A stretch of 64,000 bases of DNA from Antarcticibacterium arcticum (lineage in GTDB: Bacteria > Bacteroidota > Bacteroidia > Flavobacteriales > Flavobacteriaceae). Positions within the stretch are counted from its first letter, which is position 1, and each line of letters begins with the position of its first letter. Position numbers and translations under genes: made by a program. Below, in pieces: positions 25,496 through 34,263 of the stretch. The notes under the pieces were generated by a model, which saw nothing but the letters and a program-made list of their open reading frames with translations, was not told the DNA's origin and searched no databases. The stretch is from positions 3,038,001-3,102,000 of the forward strand of contig NZ_CP042476.1 in assembly GCF_007993795.1 (NCBI RefSeq). The letters run 5' to 3'.

Positions 25496-27892
25496 TTATT
25501 CTTCTTCTAAAATATCATCTTCTTCTGCAATTATCTCTATTGCAGGCTCCTTTAATGTTTCCTTATTTGCTATACGTTTCTCCAGAGATAACAGTAATGA
25601 GGGTAGCAATAAAAGGTTGGCCAGCATCGCAAATAACAATGTTGCTGAAACAAGACCACCCAATGCCACGGTACCACCAAAACTGCTTATCATAAACACC
25701 GAAAATCCGAAAAACAGCACAATTGAGGTGTAGAACATGGAAACGCCGGTCTCACGCAGGGCGGCATAAACAGATCTTTTAATTTTCCAGTTATTGGCTT
25801 TTAATTCCTGCCTGTATTTGGCAAGAAAATGTATAGTGTCGTCTACCGAGATCCCAAAAGCGATGCTAAAAACAAGGATGGTTGATGGCTTAATGGGAAT
25901 ACCCAGAAATCCCATCATTCCGGCAGTTACCAGCAGTGGTAATAAATTGGGGATGAGGGAAACCAGGATCATCCTGAAAGACCTGAACATCCAGGCCATT
26001 AATAGTGCAATTAATAATATGGCCAGAGAAAGGGAAACTATTAGATTTTTTACCAAATAGGTAGTTCCTTTTTGAAATATTAGGGCTTTACCGGTCATGG
26101 TCACTTCGTACCTGTCCGGTGGAAAGGTCTTATTAATTTGAGGCACAAGATTTTCCTCAATACGTTTCATCTCTTCTGTCCCAATATCCTTCATAAAGGT
26201 GGTCATACGGGCATACCTGCCGGTAGAATCTACATAGGTGGAAATAATATTTTCACCAGATGATAAACCTTTGAGATAGGGAGAAATAAAATTTTGTTCC
26301 TGGGAGGTTGGAAGCTGGAAGTATTTAGGATTTCCATTGTAATAGGCCTGCTTTGAATATTTGGCCAGTCTCACAACAGAGAGGGGTTGGGAAAGCTCCG
26401 GCACATCGCTTATTGCCGTCTCCAGAGTTTCCATTCTTTTTAAATTGGCCAGGGCAAGCGCCCCTCGTGGCCGTTTCGTATCTATAACAATTTCAAGCGG
26501 CATTATCCCGTCAAACTCGGCTTCAAAAAATCGAATGTCCTGAAAAAAACAAGCTTCCTGCGGCATGTCTTCCAGCAGGCTTCCTGAAATCTTGATTTGG
26601 TAGATCCCAATAATACTTAAGGCCAGTAATATTATAGAGGTGATATAAATGGTGATCCTTCTTTGACGAACCATTTTTTCCATCCAGTCTACAAATGCCC
26701 CAATCCATCTTTTATTTAAATGTTTTAAATGCTTATCCTTTGGCAGGTGCATATAACTGTATATAATAGGGATAATAAGGAGGCTCAAAATAAAAATGGC
26801 GATTATATTGATGGATGCCACAATACCAAACTCCTTAAGCAAGGTGCTATCGGTCAAAATAAAAGCGGCAAATCCAGATGCGGTGGTCACATTGGTGAGC
26901 ATTGTTGCATTCCCCACTTTTGTTATCACCCTTTGCAGGGATTTGGCCTGATTCCCGTGATTTTTTATCTCCTGTTGATATTTGTTGATCAAGAAGATGC
27001 AATTAGGAATACCTATTACAATTATTAATGGTGGGATAAGGGCGGTGAGTACGGTGATCTCGTAATTGAATAATCCTATAACCCCAAAGGACCACATTAC
27101 CCCAATTAGCACCGTGATCATTGATATGATAGTCGCCCGGAAAGAGCGAAAGAAGAAGAAAAATATAAGCGAGGTTACAAAAAGTGCCGCGACAATAAAA
27201 AGGCCAATTTCATCAATGATATTCTGGGCATTAAGCGTTCTAATATATGGCATTCCTGAAACGTGCACCTTAAGGTCATTCTCCTCTTCAAAATTCTCAA
27301 TAAGGGGCTGAAGTTCCTCCAGCACAAAAACCTTTCGTTCTTCTGAATTTACAATTTGCTCATTTAGGTAAATTACGGTTTGAACGGTTTGGGAATGGGT
27401 GCTGTAAATAAGGTTCTCGTAAAAAGGCATTGCGGTAAATAACTCCTTCTGAAGGCTATCTACAGTGGCTTCATCCCAATCCCGGTCTCCTACAAAAGGC
27501 ACCATTTCAAAGCGTTTGGGATCTTCAAATTTTTGCAGTTTTTGAAGGTTGCCCAGGGAGATAACATTTTCTACTGCAGGATAATTTTCCAGGGTTTTGG
27601 CCAACTCTTCCCATGCTTTGAACTTTGGCGTAGTGAACAGGGATGGGTCATTTACCGCGAGCATGATCACATTGCCCTCCTCCCCGAATTTATCCAGAAA
27701 GTCATTGTATACTAAATTAACGGGGTGGTCATCTGGCAATAGGTTCGCTTCAGTATAAGAGAAGCGCATATGTTGCCATTGCGTAGCCATAAAAATGGTA
27801 ATACCCACAATTATAGCTATTATAACGAGCCTGTTACGCAGGATTACACGGGCTATGGAATTCCAGAATCCAAAACTGAAAATTTTTGACAT
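25496..27892 (-). CDS. MMPL/RND-superfamily transporter
   Basis: Large inner-membrane transporter of the RND superfamily (MMPL/HpnN-like), with lipids or hydrophobic compounds as the usual substrates. The 798-residue protein has two similar halves, each one TM helix, a large periplasmic loop, then five TM helices: first block about 12-32 and 228-400, second block about 420-440 and 625-770. GISVDDTIHFLAKYRQEL in the second half is the MMPL signature with paired Asp; the equivalent of the first half is GIPNCIFLINKYQQEI, which lacks them. No fusion protein or TolC gene is adjacent, which fits an MMPL rather than an HAE1 pump. Ends with an acidic tail. Confidence 0.87.
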   Translation of the reverse strand: MSKIFSFGFWNSIARVILRNRLVIIAIIVGITIFMATQWQHMRFSYTEANLLPDDHPVNLVYNDFLDKFGEEGNVIMLAVNDPSLFTTPKFKAWEELAKTLENYPAVENVISLGNLQKLQKFEDPKRFEMVPFVGDRDWDEATVDSLQKELFTAMPFYENLIYSTHSQTVQTVIYLNEQIVNSEERKVFVLEELQPLIENFEEENDLKVHVSGMPYIRTLNAQNIIDEIGLFIVAALFVTSLIFFFFFRSFRATIISMITVLIGVMWSFGVIGLFNYEITVLTALIPPLIIVIGIPNCIFLINKYQQEIKNHGNQAKSLQRVITKVGNATMLTNVTTASGFAAFILTDSTLLKEFGIVASINIIAIFILSLLIIPIIYSYMHLPKDKHLKHLNKRWIGAFVDWMEKMVRQRRITIYITSIILLALSIIGIYQIKISGSLLEDMPQEACFFQDIRFFEAEFDGIMPLEIVIDTKRPRGALALANLKRMETLETAISDVPELSQPLSVVRLAKYSKQAYYNGNPKYFQLPTSQEQNFISPYLKGLSSGENIISTYVDSTGRYARMTTFMKDIGTEEMKRIEENLVPQINKTFPPDRYEVTMTGKALIFQKGTTYLVKNLIVSLSLAILLIALLMAWMFRSFRMILVSLIPNLLPLLVTAGMMGFLGIPIKPSTILVFSIAFGISVDDTIHFLAKYRQELKANNWKIKRSVYAALRETGVSMFYTSIVLFFGFSVFMISSFGGTVALGGLVSATLLFAMLANLLLLPSLLLSLEKRIANKETLKEPAIEIIAEEDDILEEE

Positions 27893-27965
27893 TACTGATT
27901 TTAAAGGGAGTGCAAAGGTATAAAAAGACCTTGTATTTCAGGGGAAAGTCCTTATAGTTTAAATA

Positions 27966-30386
27966 TCAAATTTTTAGGTTAAGCGTGAACTTAAGGGAAA
28001 AGTTTTCTCTGAAAGTGGGCAGGTGATATGCTCCGTAGCGATATACTGTGCTTAAACCCAGCCCTAAAAAAATTTGATTTAATTCCAATCCCACTTCATT
28101 AAAGCCTTGTTCCAGGGTTTGGAACTTAATATTGCGGTGAGCGGCAATATTTTTAAAGTCACCAATTACATGTCGCGAAATAATGGCAAATTCAGGATTG
28201 ATGTTTTTTGAAATATGAAATGGGCGTAATTGATGTCTTATATGTACAGAAGCCTGCCGGTCACTAAAGAATTCATCAAAATACATGGTCTCAAAACTTA
28301 TTTTCCCTGCCACCGAAAACCTGTTTAAAATTTCTGGTTTGTTAGGATTATTTGGGAAAGCATGAAAAGCATGGGTAAGAGGCAACTCTCCCAGCCCATA
28401 ATTCCCTTCCATTGTAACCTGGGTAACCGACCTGTCTTCCCGAATGATCTCATATTCTGCCTTTAAACCCAGTTTGGTGAAATTAAAATTTCCACCTCCC
28501 ACACCTGAAAATCCCTGGGAAAGTTGTCCTGTGATCACAGGATACCTTTTGTCATAGATCTTATGAAAATGGGGAGTGCTTAAGAATTTGCTGAAAGGCC
28601 GCCATAAGAAGCTCAGTTTTGCCTCGGCAATGGTGTAATCTCGATACAAAACTCCTTTGTTTAAAAAGGCATATTCCCTAAGCTGGGAAATATCACTGTG
28701 GGCAAACTGTAATTCTGAATCTAGTCTTGGGGTGAAGCGGTGTTCCAGGCTTGTTTTAATGCTATTGAAGGCATAGTAATAGCTAATATTTGCAAACCGG
28801 GGTTCCAGGATTGAAAAATCATTAACACCTTTTAAATATTGATGTCCTGCAACCTCCCTAATGTCCTGTGTGTAATTTAAATTCCACCACGTTCCACTTC
28901 GCCGGTGAAGTAATAGACCACCCCCTGCAGCATATTTCCAGGCTCTGTCCTTGAAACCGTAAACCAAATAACCCTCAAGCTTTATTCTTCTGGAAAACTG
29001 TTCATTGGTTTCACCTCCTGCTCCTATCCGGAAACCTTCATAATTATTATATTTAATAAATTTGCTGAGATCAAAATCCCAGAATTCAACAGGGTAAAAG
29101 CCCTGCGAAATAGCATTTAGAACCTCCTTTTTTCTAAGGATATTTCCGGTTAGAATTTCCCTTTCAACCTTTCCGGCGGTAATTTCGTCCTCTAAGGTGT
29201 AAGGCTGTTGCCGGTTTATTTCCCAAAAATTTATTGAATGATCGTGGGCTTCATCTAATACAAGAATTGCAGCCGATCTTTTTTCAATATTCACTTCGTC
29301 TATTAAGGCAAAGTCATAATTATTTGTCACTGAGGTTAGTTGCAAATCATTTTCAATCTTGCCGGGTGCCAGAACGGTGTTTAGAATAGAGCTTTTTCTT
29401 TGTACCGTTCCCAGGGCAATACTACCTCCAAAGATGCTTATATCCTTCCCCCCGGTGCCGGGTTTTAGAGTTACCCGACTTTTTATGGGAAACCAGATCT
29501 TCTCGTCCGGAAAATATTCATAATCTTCATCAATTTCAATTTCAATCTGGCCGTTTAACCGTGTTCTGGATCCCTGAACTGCGAAGCTTAAAGTGTCGAT
29601 AAAAATTATTCCTTCCCAGCCTGCCACCACTCTGGGCCTTTTGGGTTTAAAATAAAGCATATATCCCGGCCTGCCTCCTGTAATAACTGTGTCCAGTATT
29701 TTATATTCATAATTTTTTAAGGCCTTTTTTCCTAAAGGGCTTGCATACCTGGATCCATAAATTGGATAATCGTCCTTGTATATTGACTTCGGTTCCAGAT
29801 TAAGTGTGAGAACCTCATAAACCGGTTCTTCAAAACCGGGTGTTTTAACTCCTGTAACAATTTCCTTTTTTAAATGGGGACTCTTATACAAATGCTTTGA
29901 AACCCGTTCTGATAAAAAATTTCGTCCCCGCGGAGTTATTGATGGTTGTTGCGTGTCAACAAACAGTTTATTATAACTGCTGTAACTGTAATTTTTAAGG
30001 TATAATTCAGGGTCATTTATCTCCTTACAGTTTATAGCTTTTTGAACGAGGTCCCTGGCAGTTTCGGTTGGAAATTTCTGTTTTTCAACAGGCTTAGGGA
30101 GTGGAGACAATTGTATATGATAAAAATTGGCGAACTTATTTATATCAAGATCCAATAGAACATAACCTGGGTAGGAAATTTTAAGACCGGAAGATTGCGG
30201 GGGTAGTTCCAGGCTAAATTCTCCTTTTATATTGGTAAGGGATTGGATGTCCTGGGAATGGTAAACTTTTGCAAAGGGGAGGGGTGCTTTTGTTGCACGG
30301 TCAATTACTTTTCCTGTTATGATCTGCTGTGCAAACATCACGGGAAAATAAAGCATTAATAAGATGCAAATAATAAATGACCGCAT
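27966..30386 (-). CDS. DUF5686 outer-membrane protein with carboxypeptidase-like N-terminal domain
   Basis: An 806-residue exported protein: signal peptide 1-19 (...YFPVMFAQ), then a CarboxypepD_reg-like beta-sandwich (about 22-95: ITGKVIDRATKAPLPFAKVYH...), a middle domain (TGGRPGYMLYFKPKRPRVVAGWEGIIFIDT), and a long C-terminal beta-barrel region ending in ...NFSLKFTLNLKI. This layout is that of the DUF5686 family, common in Bacteroidota and predicted to be an outer-membrane barrel without a TonB plug. Function unknown. It is 73 bases upstream of the MMPL gene in the same direction, so the two could cooperate in envelope transport; this is inference. Confidence 0.8.
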   Translation of the reverse strand: MRSFIICILLMLYFPVMFAQQIITGKVIDRATKAPLPFAKVYHSQDIQSLTNIKGEFSLELPPQSSGLKISYPGYVLLDLDINKFANFYHIQLSPLPKPVEKQKFPTETARDLVQKAINCKEINDPELYLKNYSYSSYNKLFVDTQQPSITPRGRNFLSERVSKHLYKSPHLKKEIVTGVKTPGFEEPVYEVLTLNLEPKSIYKDDYPIYGSRYASPLGKKALKNYEYKILDTVITGGRPGYMLYFKPKRPRVVAGWEGIIFIDTLSFAVQGSRTRLNGQIEIEIDEDYEYFPDEKIWFPIKSRVTLKPGTGGKDISIFGGSIALGTVQRKSSILNTVLAPGKIENDLQLTSVTNNYDFALIDEVNIEKRSAAILVLDEAHDHSINFWEINRQQPYTLEDEITAGKVEREILTGNILRKKEVLNAISQGFYPVEFWDFDLSKFIKYNNYEGFRIGAGGETNEQFSRRIKLEGYLVYGFKDRAWKYAAGGGLLLHRRSGTWWNLNYTQDIREVAGHQYLKGVNDFSILEPRFANISYYYAFNSIKTSLEHRFTPRLDSELQFAHSDISQLREYAFLNKGVLYRDYTIAEAKLSFLWRPFSKFLSTPHFHKIYDKRYPVITGQLSQGFSGVGGGNFNFTKLGLKAEYEIIREDRSVTQVTMEGNYGLGELPLTHAFHAFPNNPNKPEILNRFSVAGKISFETMYFDEFFSDRQASVHIRHQLRPFHISKNINPEFAIISRHVIGDFKNIAAHRNIKFQTLEQGFNEVGLELNQIFLGLGLSTVYRYGAYHLPTFRENFSLKFTLNLKI

Positions 30387-30427
30387 AGTGATGAATTATT
30401 TCATATGAGAAACCCTTAAAGTTATGG

Positions 30428-30481
30428 CAAAAAAAAGCTTCATTATATTGATTGCGGTGCGTTGATTCAATATAGTGAAGC
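30428..30481 (-). terminator. Terminator of the pyrH-frr operon
   Basis: A 15-bp stem (30437-30451 with 30467-30481, one wobble pair) with a 15-nt loop, followed on the minus strand by eight T. It lies 29 bases past the frr stop. Confidence 0.85.
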
Positions 30482-30509
30482 CGTTATTAATTAGTTTAAA
30501 GGAGGGACC

Positions 30510-31064
30510 TTACACAGTCATTATTTCCTTTTCCTTATTGTCAAAAATACTATCAACCTTCTTAATATATGTGTCTGTAAGTTGCTGTACATTATCTTCA
30601 GCGATCTTCATCAGGTCTTCAGAGATATCAAGTTTTTTAATATCATTGTTGGCAACTTTCCTGTCATTTCTAATCCCAATCTTGGCATCTTCCGCCTCAG
30701 CTTTTGCCTGTTTGGCAAGTTCGCGGCGCCTTTCTTCGGTAAGTGGGGGCACGCTTATTATAACACTTTCCCCATTGTTCATTGGATTAAAACCAAGATT
30801 GGCCACCATGATTCCCTTTTCAATATTGGGAATGGTATTTCTTTCAAAAGGTTGAATTGTAATGGTGCGGGCATCTGGGGTACTTATATTGGCAACCTGA
30901 TTAAGCGGGGTCATGCTTCCGTAATACTCTACCATTACGCTACCCAACATTGCGGGACTGGCTTTTCCTGCCCTGATATTAAGCAGTTGTTTTTCAAGGT
31001 GCTTAATGGCCTGTTGCATATTTTCCTCTGTACTATCCAGTATAAAATCTACTTCTTCATTCAT
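30510..31064 (-). CDS. frr: Ribosome recycling factor
   Basis: Splits post-termination ribosomes together with EF-G. The 184-residue protein is of standard length and matches RRF throughout: LRAGKASPAMLG-type motif near the N terminus (NIRAGKASPAMLGSVMVEYYGS), the middle domain (TPLNQVANISTPDARTITIQPFE) and the C-terminal helix (LTEERRRELAKQAKAEAEDAK). It follows pyrH by 40 bases, the usual pyrH-frr pairing. Confidence 0.97.
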   Translation of the reverse strand: MNEEVDFILDSTEENMQQAIKHLEKQLLNIRAGKASPAMLGSVMVEYYGSMTPLNQVANISTPDARTITIQPFERNTIPNIEKGIMVANLGFNPMNNGESVIISVPPLTEERRRELAKQAKAEAEDAKIGIRNDRKVANNDIKKLDISEDLMKIAEDNVQQLTDTYIKKVDSIFDNKEKEIMTV

Positions 31065-31104
31065 TTTTTTAAAACTTAAAGTTTAAAACAGTCTTTAATC
31101 TAAT

Positions 31105-31812
31105 TTATAAATTCACTTTAGTCCCAATCTTTTCCCCTGAAGCAACCTTCAGTAAATTCCCGGGGGTGTTCATATCAAATACAATTATAGGTAATTCATT
31201 TTCCTGACTTAAAGTGAAGGCAGTGGTATCCATTACCTTGAGGCCTTTTTTAAGCACATCATCAAAAGTAATATAGTCAAATTTTGTGGCAAGTTTATCT
31301 TTTTCGGGATCTGCGGTATAAATACCATCCACTCTTGTTCCTTTTAAGATTACATCTGCATGCACTTCAATTGCCCGAAGCACGGCTGCAGAATCTGTAG
31401 TGAAATAAGGATTTCCTGTTCCACCTCCAAAAATTACTACCCTGCCTTTCTCAAGATGAGATATTGCCTTGCGGCGAATAAAAGGCTCAGCAACTTCATT
31501 TATTTTAATAGCAGACTGTAACCTGGTTTTTACGTTTGCGTCTTCAAGAGCGCTTTGTAAAGCCAAACCGTTGATGATAGTTGCAAGCATCCCCATATTA
31601 TCTGCCTGTACCCTATCCATTCCCTTACTGGCTCCGGCAACACCCCTAAAGATATTACCACCGCCAATTACTATAGCTACCTGAACCCCACGATCAATTA
31701 CAGATTTAATTTCCCTGGCATATTCTGCCAGCCTCTCAGGATCTATTCCGTATTGACGGTTTCCCATTAAGGCTTCGCCAGATAATTTCAGAAGAATTCT
31801 CTTGTACTGCAT
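31105..31812 (-). CDS. pyrH: UMP kinase
   Basis: Phosphorylates UMP to UDP in pyrimidine synthesis; hexameric amino-acid-kinase fold. The 235-residue protein begins MQYKRILLKLSGEALMG and contains AIVIGGGNIFRG (nucleotide and UMP binding), MDRVQADNMGMLATIING and KGTRVDGIYTADP. The frame stays open to 31875, but a TAnnTTTG element at 31836-31843 lies inside that stretch, and the family start is MQYKR; a near-equal alternative is ATG 31818 (MNMQYKR). Confidence 0.96.
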   Translation of the reverse strand: MQYKRILLKLSGEALMGNRQYGIDPERLAEYAREIKSVIDRGVQVAIVIGGGNIFRGVAGASKGMDRVQADNMGMLATIINGLALQSALEDANVKTRLQSAIKINEVAEPFIRRKAISHLEKGRVVIFGGGTGNPYFTTDSAAVLRAIEVHADVILKGTRVDGIYTADPEKDKLATKFDYITFDDVLKKGLKVMDTTAFTLSQENELPIIVFDMNTPGNLLKVASGEKIGTKVNL

Positions 31813-31835
31813 ATTCATTATATAGTTGAGTGTTG

Positions 31836-31843
31836 CAAATATA
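31836..31843 (-). promoter_or_regulatory. Promoter -7 element of pyrH-frr
   Basis: Reads TATATTTG on the minus strand, matching TAnnTTTG, 24 bases before ATG 31812. It argues against translation from the upstream frame to 31875. Confidence 0.5.
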
Positions 31844-31991
31844 GACAATATCTTAAATTGTAAAGTACTTGCCACTATCGATTATGTTCAAGATCAATTT
31901 TTTAGTAAAACTTTATGTTTATGTGCTCATAACCCTTTCATAGAATAGGTTTGACAAAAATTCAGAAAGGGGAAAATGGCGGGGTTTTTGC

Positions 31992-31999
31992 TATCTTTG
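31992..31999 (+). promoter_or_regulatory. Promoter -7 element of the Zn peptidase gene
   Basis: TATCTTTG matches TAnnTTTG, 31 bases before the ATG at 32030. Confidence 0.45.
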
Positions 32000-32029
32000 A
32001 AATTCTAAAATACTAAAAGGCACAAAGAA

Positions 32030-32725
32030 ATGATAGGATATTATATAATTGCAGGTCTCATATTTGTTGTGAGTTTATATGTGAGTAATAGATTAAAAAG
32101 CAAGTTCAAAAAGTACTCCCAGGTGCACCTGCGCAACGGGTTAAGCGGAAAGGAAATTGCAGAAAAAATGCTGTATGATAACGGAATATCTGACGTAAAG
32201 GTAATTTCCACTCCGGGAATGCTTACAGATCATTATAACCCTGCTAAAAAGACCGTAAACCTAAGTGAAGGAGTTTATACACAAAGAAATGCAGCGGCTG
32301 CCGCTGTTGCAGCACATGAATGTGGTCATGCTGTACAACATGCCACGGCTTATGGCTGGTTGCAAATGAGAAGTCAGCTGGTGCCGGTGGTAAGTGTTGC
32401 TTCCAAATTTTCTACCTGGGCCATTATGGGAGGCTTGATCCTGATGACCATGGTATCGGTGGGGGTTGGTCAAACTGTTTTACTTATAGGTATAATACTT
32501 TATGGAATGGGAACTTTGTTTAGTTTTATTACCCTTCCGGTAGAATATGATGCAAGTAAAAGGGCATTGGTATGGCTTGAAACTGAAAATATGTTGACGC
32601 CACAGGAACATGAAGCTGCCGAGGATTCCCTTAAATGGGCAGCACGAACCTATGTAGTAGCTGCAGTAGGTTCCCTTGCAACCCTGTTGTATTTTTTAAG
32701 TATCTATATGGGTAACCGGGATTAA
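32030..32725 (+). CDS. Membrane zinc metallopeptidase (Zn_peptidase_2 family)
   Basis: A 231-residue inner-membrane protein of the neutral zinc metallopeptidase 2 family. TM helix at 2-20, then the catalytic motif AAHECGHAVQH (HECGH at 96-100, an HExxH), two adjacent hydrophobic segments (about 122-142 and 143-165) and a C-terminal helix (210-228). ITLPVEYDASKRAL after the second membrane segment probably supplies the third metal ligand. Likely a membrane-bound housekeeping protease; substrate unknown. Monocistronic, ending at a bidirectional terminator shared with ferritin. Confidence 0.88.
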   Translation: MIGYYIIAGLIFVVSLYVSNRLKSKFKKYSQVHLRNGLSGKEIAEKMLYDNGISDVKVISTPGMLTDHYNPAKKTVNLSEGVYTQRNAAAAAVAAHECGHAVQHATAYGWLQMRSQLVPVVSVASKFSTWAIMGGLILMTMVSVGVGQTVLLIGIILYGMGTLFSFITLPVEYDASKRALVWLETENMLTPQEHEAAEDSLKWAARTYVVAAVGSLATLLYFLSIYMGNRD

Positions 32726-32742
32726 TTCTCCGGATACTAATT

Positions 32743-32780
32743 AATAAAAAAAGGGCGGTTTATACCGCCCTTTTTTATTG
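32743..32780. terminator. Bidirectional terminator between Zn peptidase and ferritin genes
   Basis: A 17-bp stem (32743-32759 with 32764-32780) with a 4-nt loop and A/T runs on both outer arms, placed between two convergent genes. Confidence 0.88.
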
Positions 32781-32796
32781 TTTAAAATTTAAATAT

Positions 32797-33315
32797 TTAC
32801 TTTCGAATCTGGGGAATTCTTTCATCCAGAAGTTTTAATCCCAGGCCATCTGTTCCCATAAGGTCAAACAATTCCAATGCCCGTCTAATAGTTTGCTCCT
32901 CTTCCATTTGTTCGTGTACAAACCATTGCAGAAATACTTCGGAAGTAAGGTCCTGTACTTTTCTGCATTTAAATACAATGTTGTGAATGGATTTGGTAAT
33001 TGCAATTTCCTGATCGAGAGCTGTTTCAAAGATCTCCTCCAGTGAATTGTAGTCGTGGTTAATGTTTGTAACTTCAGGGGAATAAGCGGTACCTCCGTTG
33101 TCATTAATGTATTTGAAAATCTTCATCATATGATCTCTCTCCTCCAGCGACTGCTCATAAAAGAAGTGGGCACTATTGGTTAAGGCATTATGGTCACACC
33201 ATGAGGCCATTGCCAGGTATATTGATGAGGATTGGGCCTCTTTTTTTATCTGTTCGTTTAAAAGGTCCATGACTTCTACATGGATGCTCAATTTTTGTCT
33301 TACAAGATCTTTCAT
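32797..33315 (-). CDS. ftnA: Ferritin
   Basis: Iron-storage protein forming a 24-subunit cage that oxidises Fe(II) and stores Fe(III). The 172-residue protein has the four-helix ferritin fold and bacterial FtnA features: NEQIKKEAQSSSIYLAMASWC on helix A, EQSLEERDHMMKIFKYI on helix B (with the ExxH pair Glu59/His62), and a third-helix Glu in EIFETALDQEIAITKSIH. Length is standard. No Fur-type box was identified upstream. Confidence 0.95.
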   Translation of the reverse strand: MKDLVRQKLSIHVEVMDLLNEQIKKEAQSSSIYLAMASWCDHNALTNSAHFFYEQSLEERDHMMKIFKYINDNGGTAYSPEVTNINHDYNSLEEIFETALDQEIAITKSIHNIVFKCRKVQDLTSEVFLQWFVHEQMEEEQTIRRALELFDLMGTDGLGLKLLDERIPQIRK

Positions 33316-33401
33316 TTCCTTTTTTTATAAAGTTAAATAAAAAGGAACACCTGCCCTAAATAAAAGGGAAATTTAGAAGTAATCTAATTTAATAGAAAGA
33401 T

Positions 33402-33707
33402 TTAAGAAACGAGGGAATTGAGCTCTGTCATAGCAAATGTTCCCTGCAGCAATTCCTGAAGATCCAGGATTTCAAAAGTATTGAAAACGAATATATGCTC
33501 TTTGTTACACAGTGTAAGTATCTCCATCCCATGCTTGTTCTCACCGCTAAAATGGGAATTGAGATCAATGTTTTTAATTTGGTAACGAAAAGCCAAAAGC
33601 TGGCAAAACCTGAATTTTACAGTCTTATGGCCAAAGTCCAGAATAAAGTTCCTGTCCCTGTCTGACTGATAGGTTTTAAAAAAACGGGATTGATATATAA
33701 GCTTCAT
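33402..33707 (-). CDS. Conserved-looking hypothetical protein
   Basis: A 101-residue soluble protein with alternating beta strands (KLIYQSRFFKTYQSDRD, FILDFGHKTVKFRFCQLLAFR, HGMEILTLCNKEHIFVFNTFEILDLQELLQGTF). No signal peptide, membrane segment or known motif. It could be a small regulatory or binding protein, but I do not recognise it. The frame opens at 33716, but that ATG lies inside a TAnnTTTG element (33714-33721), so ATG 33707 is the more likely start. Lrp gene lies 43 bases upstream in the same direction. Confidence 0.6.
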   Translation of the reverse strand: MKLIYQSRFFKTYQSDRDRNFILDFGHKTVKFRFCQLLAFRYQIKNIDLNSHFSGENKHGMEILTLCNKEHIFVFNTFEILDLQELLQGTFAMTELNSLVS

Positions 33708-33713
33708 GGGCTG

Positions 33714-33721
33714 CAAAATTA
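33714..33721 (-). promoter_or_regulatory. Promoter -7 element of the hypothetical gene at 33402
   Basis: Reads TAATTTTG on the minus strand, 6 bases before ATG 33707. It implies a very short leader. Confidence 0.45.
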
Positions 33722-33749
33722 TTCCTTATTTAGAATAATACCAAATTAT

Positions 33750-34220
33750 TTACACCTTTATTTGACGCTGGATTTGCTGGTCAAGGGAAATAAAAGTTTC
33801 TGTACGGGAAACCCCTTCTATTGCCTGAATATTCATATTAAGCACCTTCATTAAATGCTCATTATCCCTGCAAAGGATCTTAAGAAAAATTGACCAGTTT
33901 CCTGTAGTGTAATGACACTCCAGAACCTCGGGGATCTCCCTTAGTTTTTTTACAGCCTGTGGGTTACTAATCGCCTTGTCCAGATAAACCCCCACAAATG
34001 CCAGAGTGGTGTATCCCAATACCCTGGGGTTTATTACCAGTTTTGACCCTTCGATCAAACCTGCTTTTTCAAGTTTTCTTAAGCGTTGATGTATGGCCGC
34101 GCCGCTTATACCCAGATTTCTTGCAATTTCAAGTATGGGTTTACGGGCATCCTCCATAAGATGGTTAAGAATTGTTTTATCAATCCCATCAATGTTAACT
34201 TTTTCGTCTATGATTTTCAT
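33750..34220 (-). CDS. Lrp/AsnC-family transcriptional regulator
   Basis: Amino-acid-responsive DNA-binding regulator. The 156-residue protein has the winged helix-turn-helix at about 12-60 (IDKTILNHLMEDARKPILEIARNLGISGAAIHQRLRKLEKAGLI) and the RAM ligand-binding domain (about 68-150). It is next to a saccharopine-dehydrogenase-like gene in the same direction (43 bases apart), so lysine metabolism is a plausible target; this is inference from position. Confidence 0.92.
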   Translation of the reverse strand: MKIIDEKVNIDGIDKTILNHLMEDARKPILEIARNLGISGAAIHQRLRKLEKAGLIEGSKLVINPRVLGYTTLAFVGVYLDKAISNPQAVKKLREIPEVLECHYTTGNWSIFLKILCRDNEHLMKVLNMNIQAIEGVSRTETFISLDQQIQRQIKV

Positions 34221-34263
34221 GTAGGTGCATTTTGGAGGGCAGTAATAAAATTAGGATTTTTAT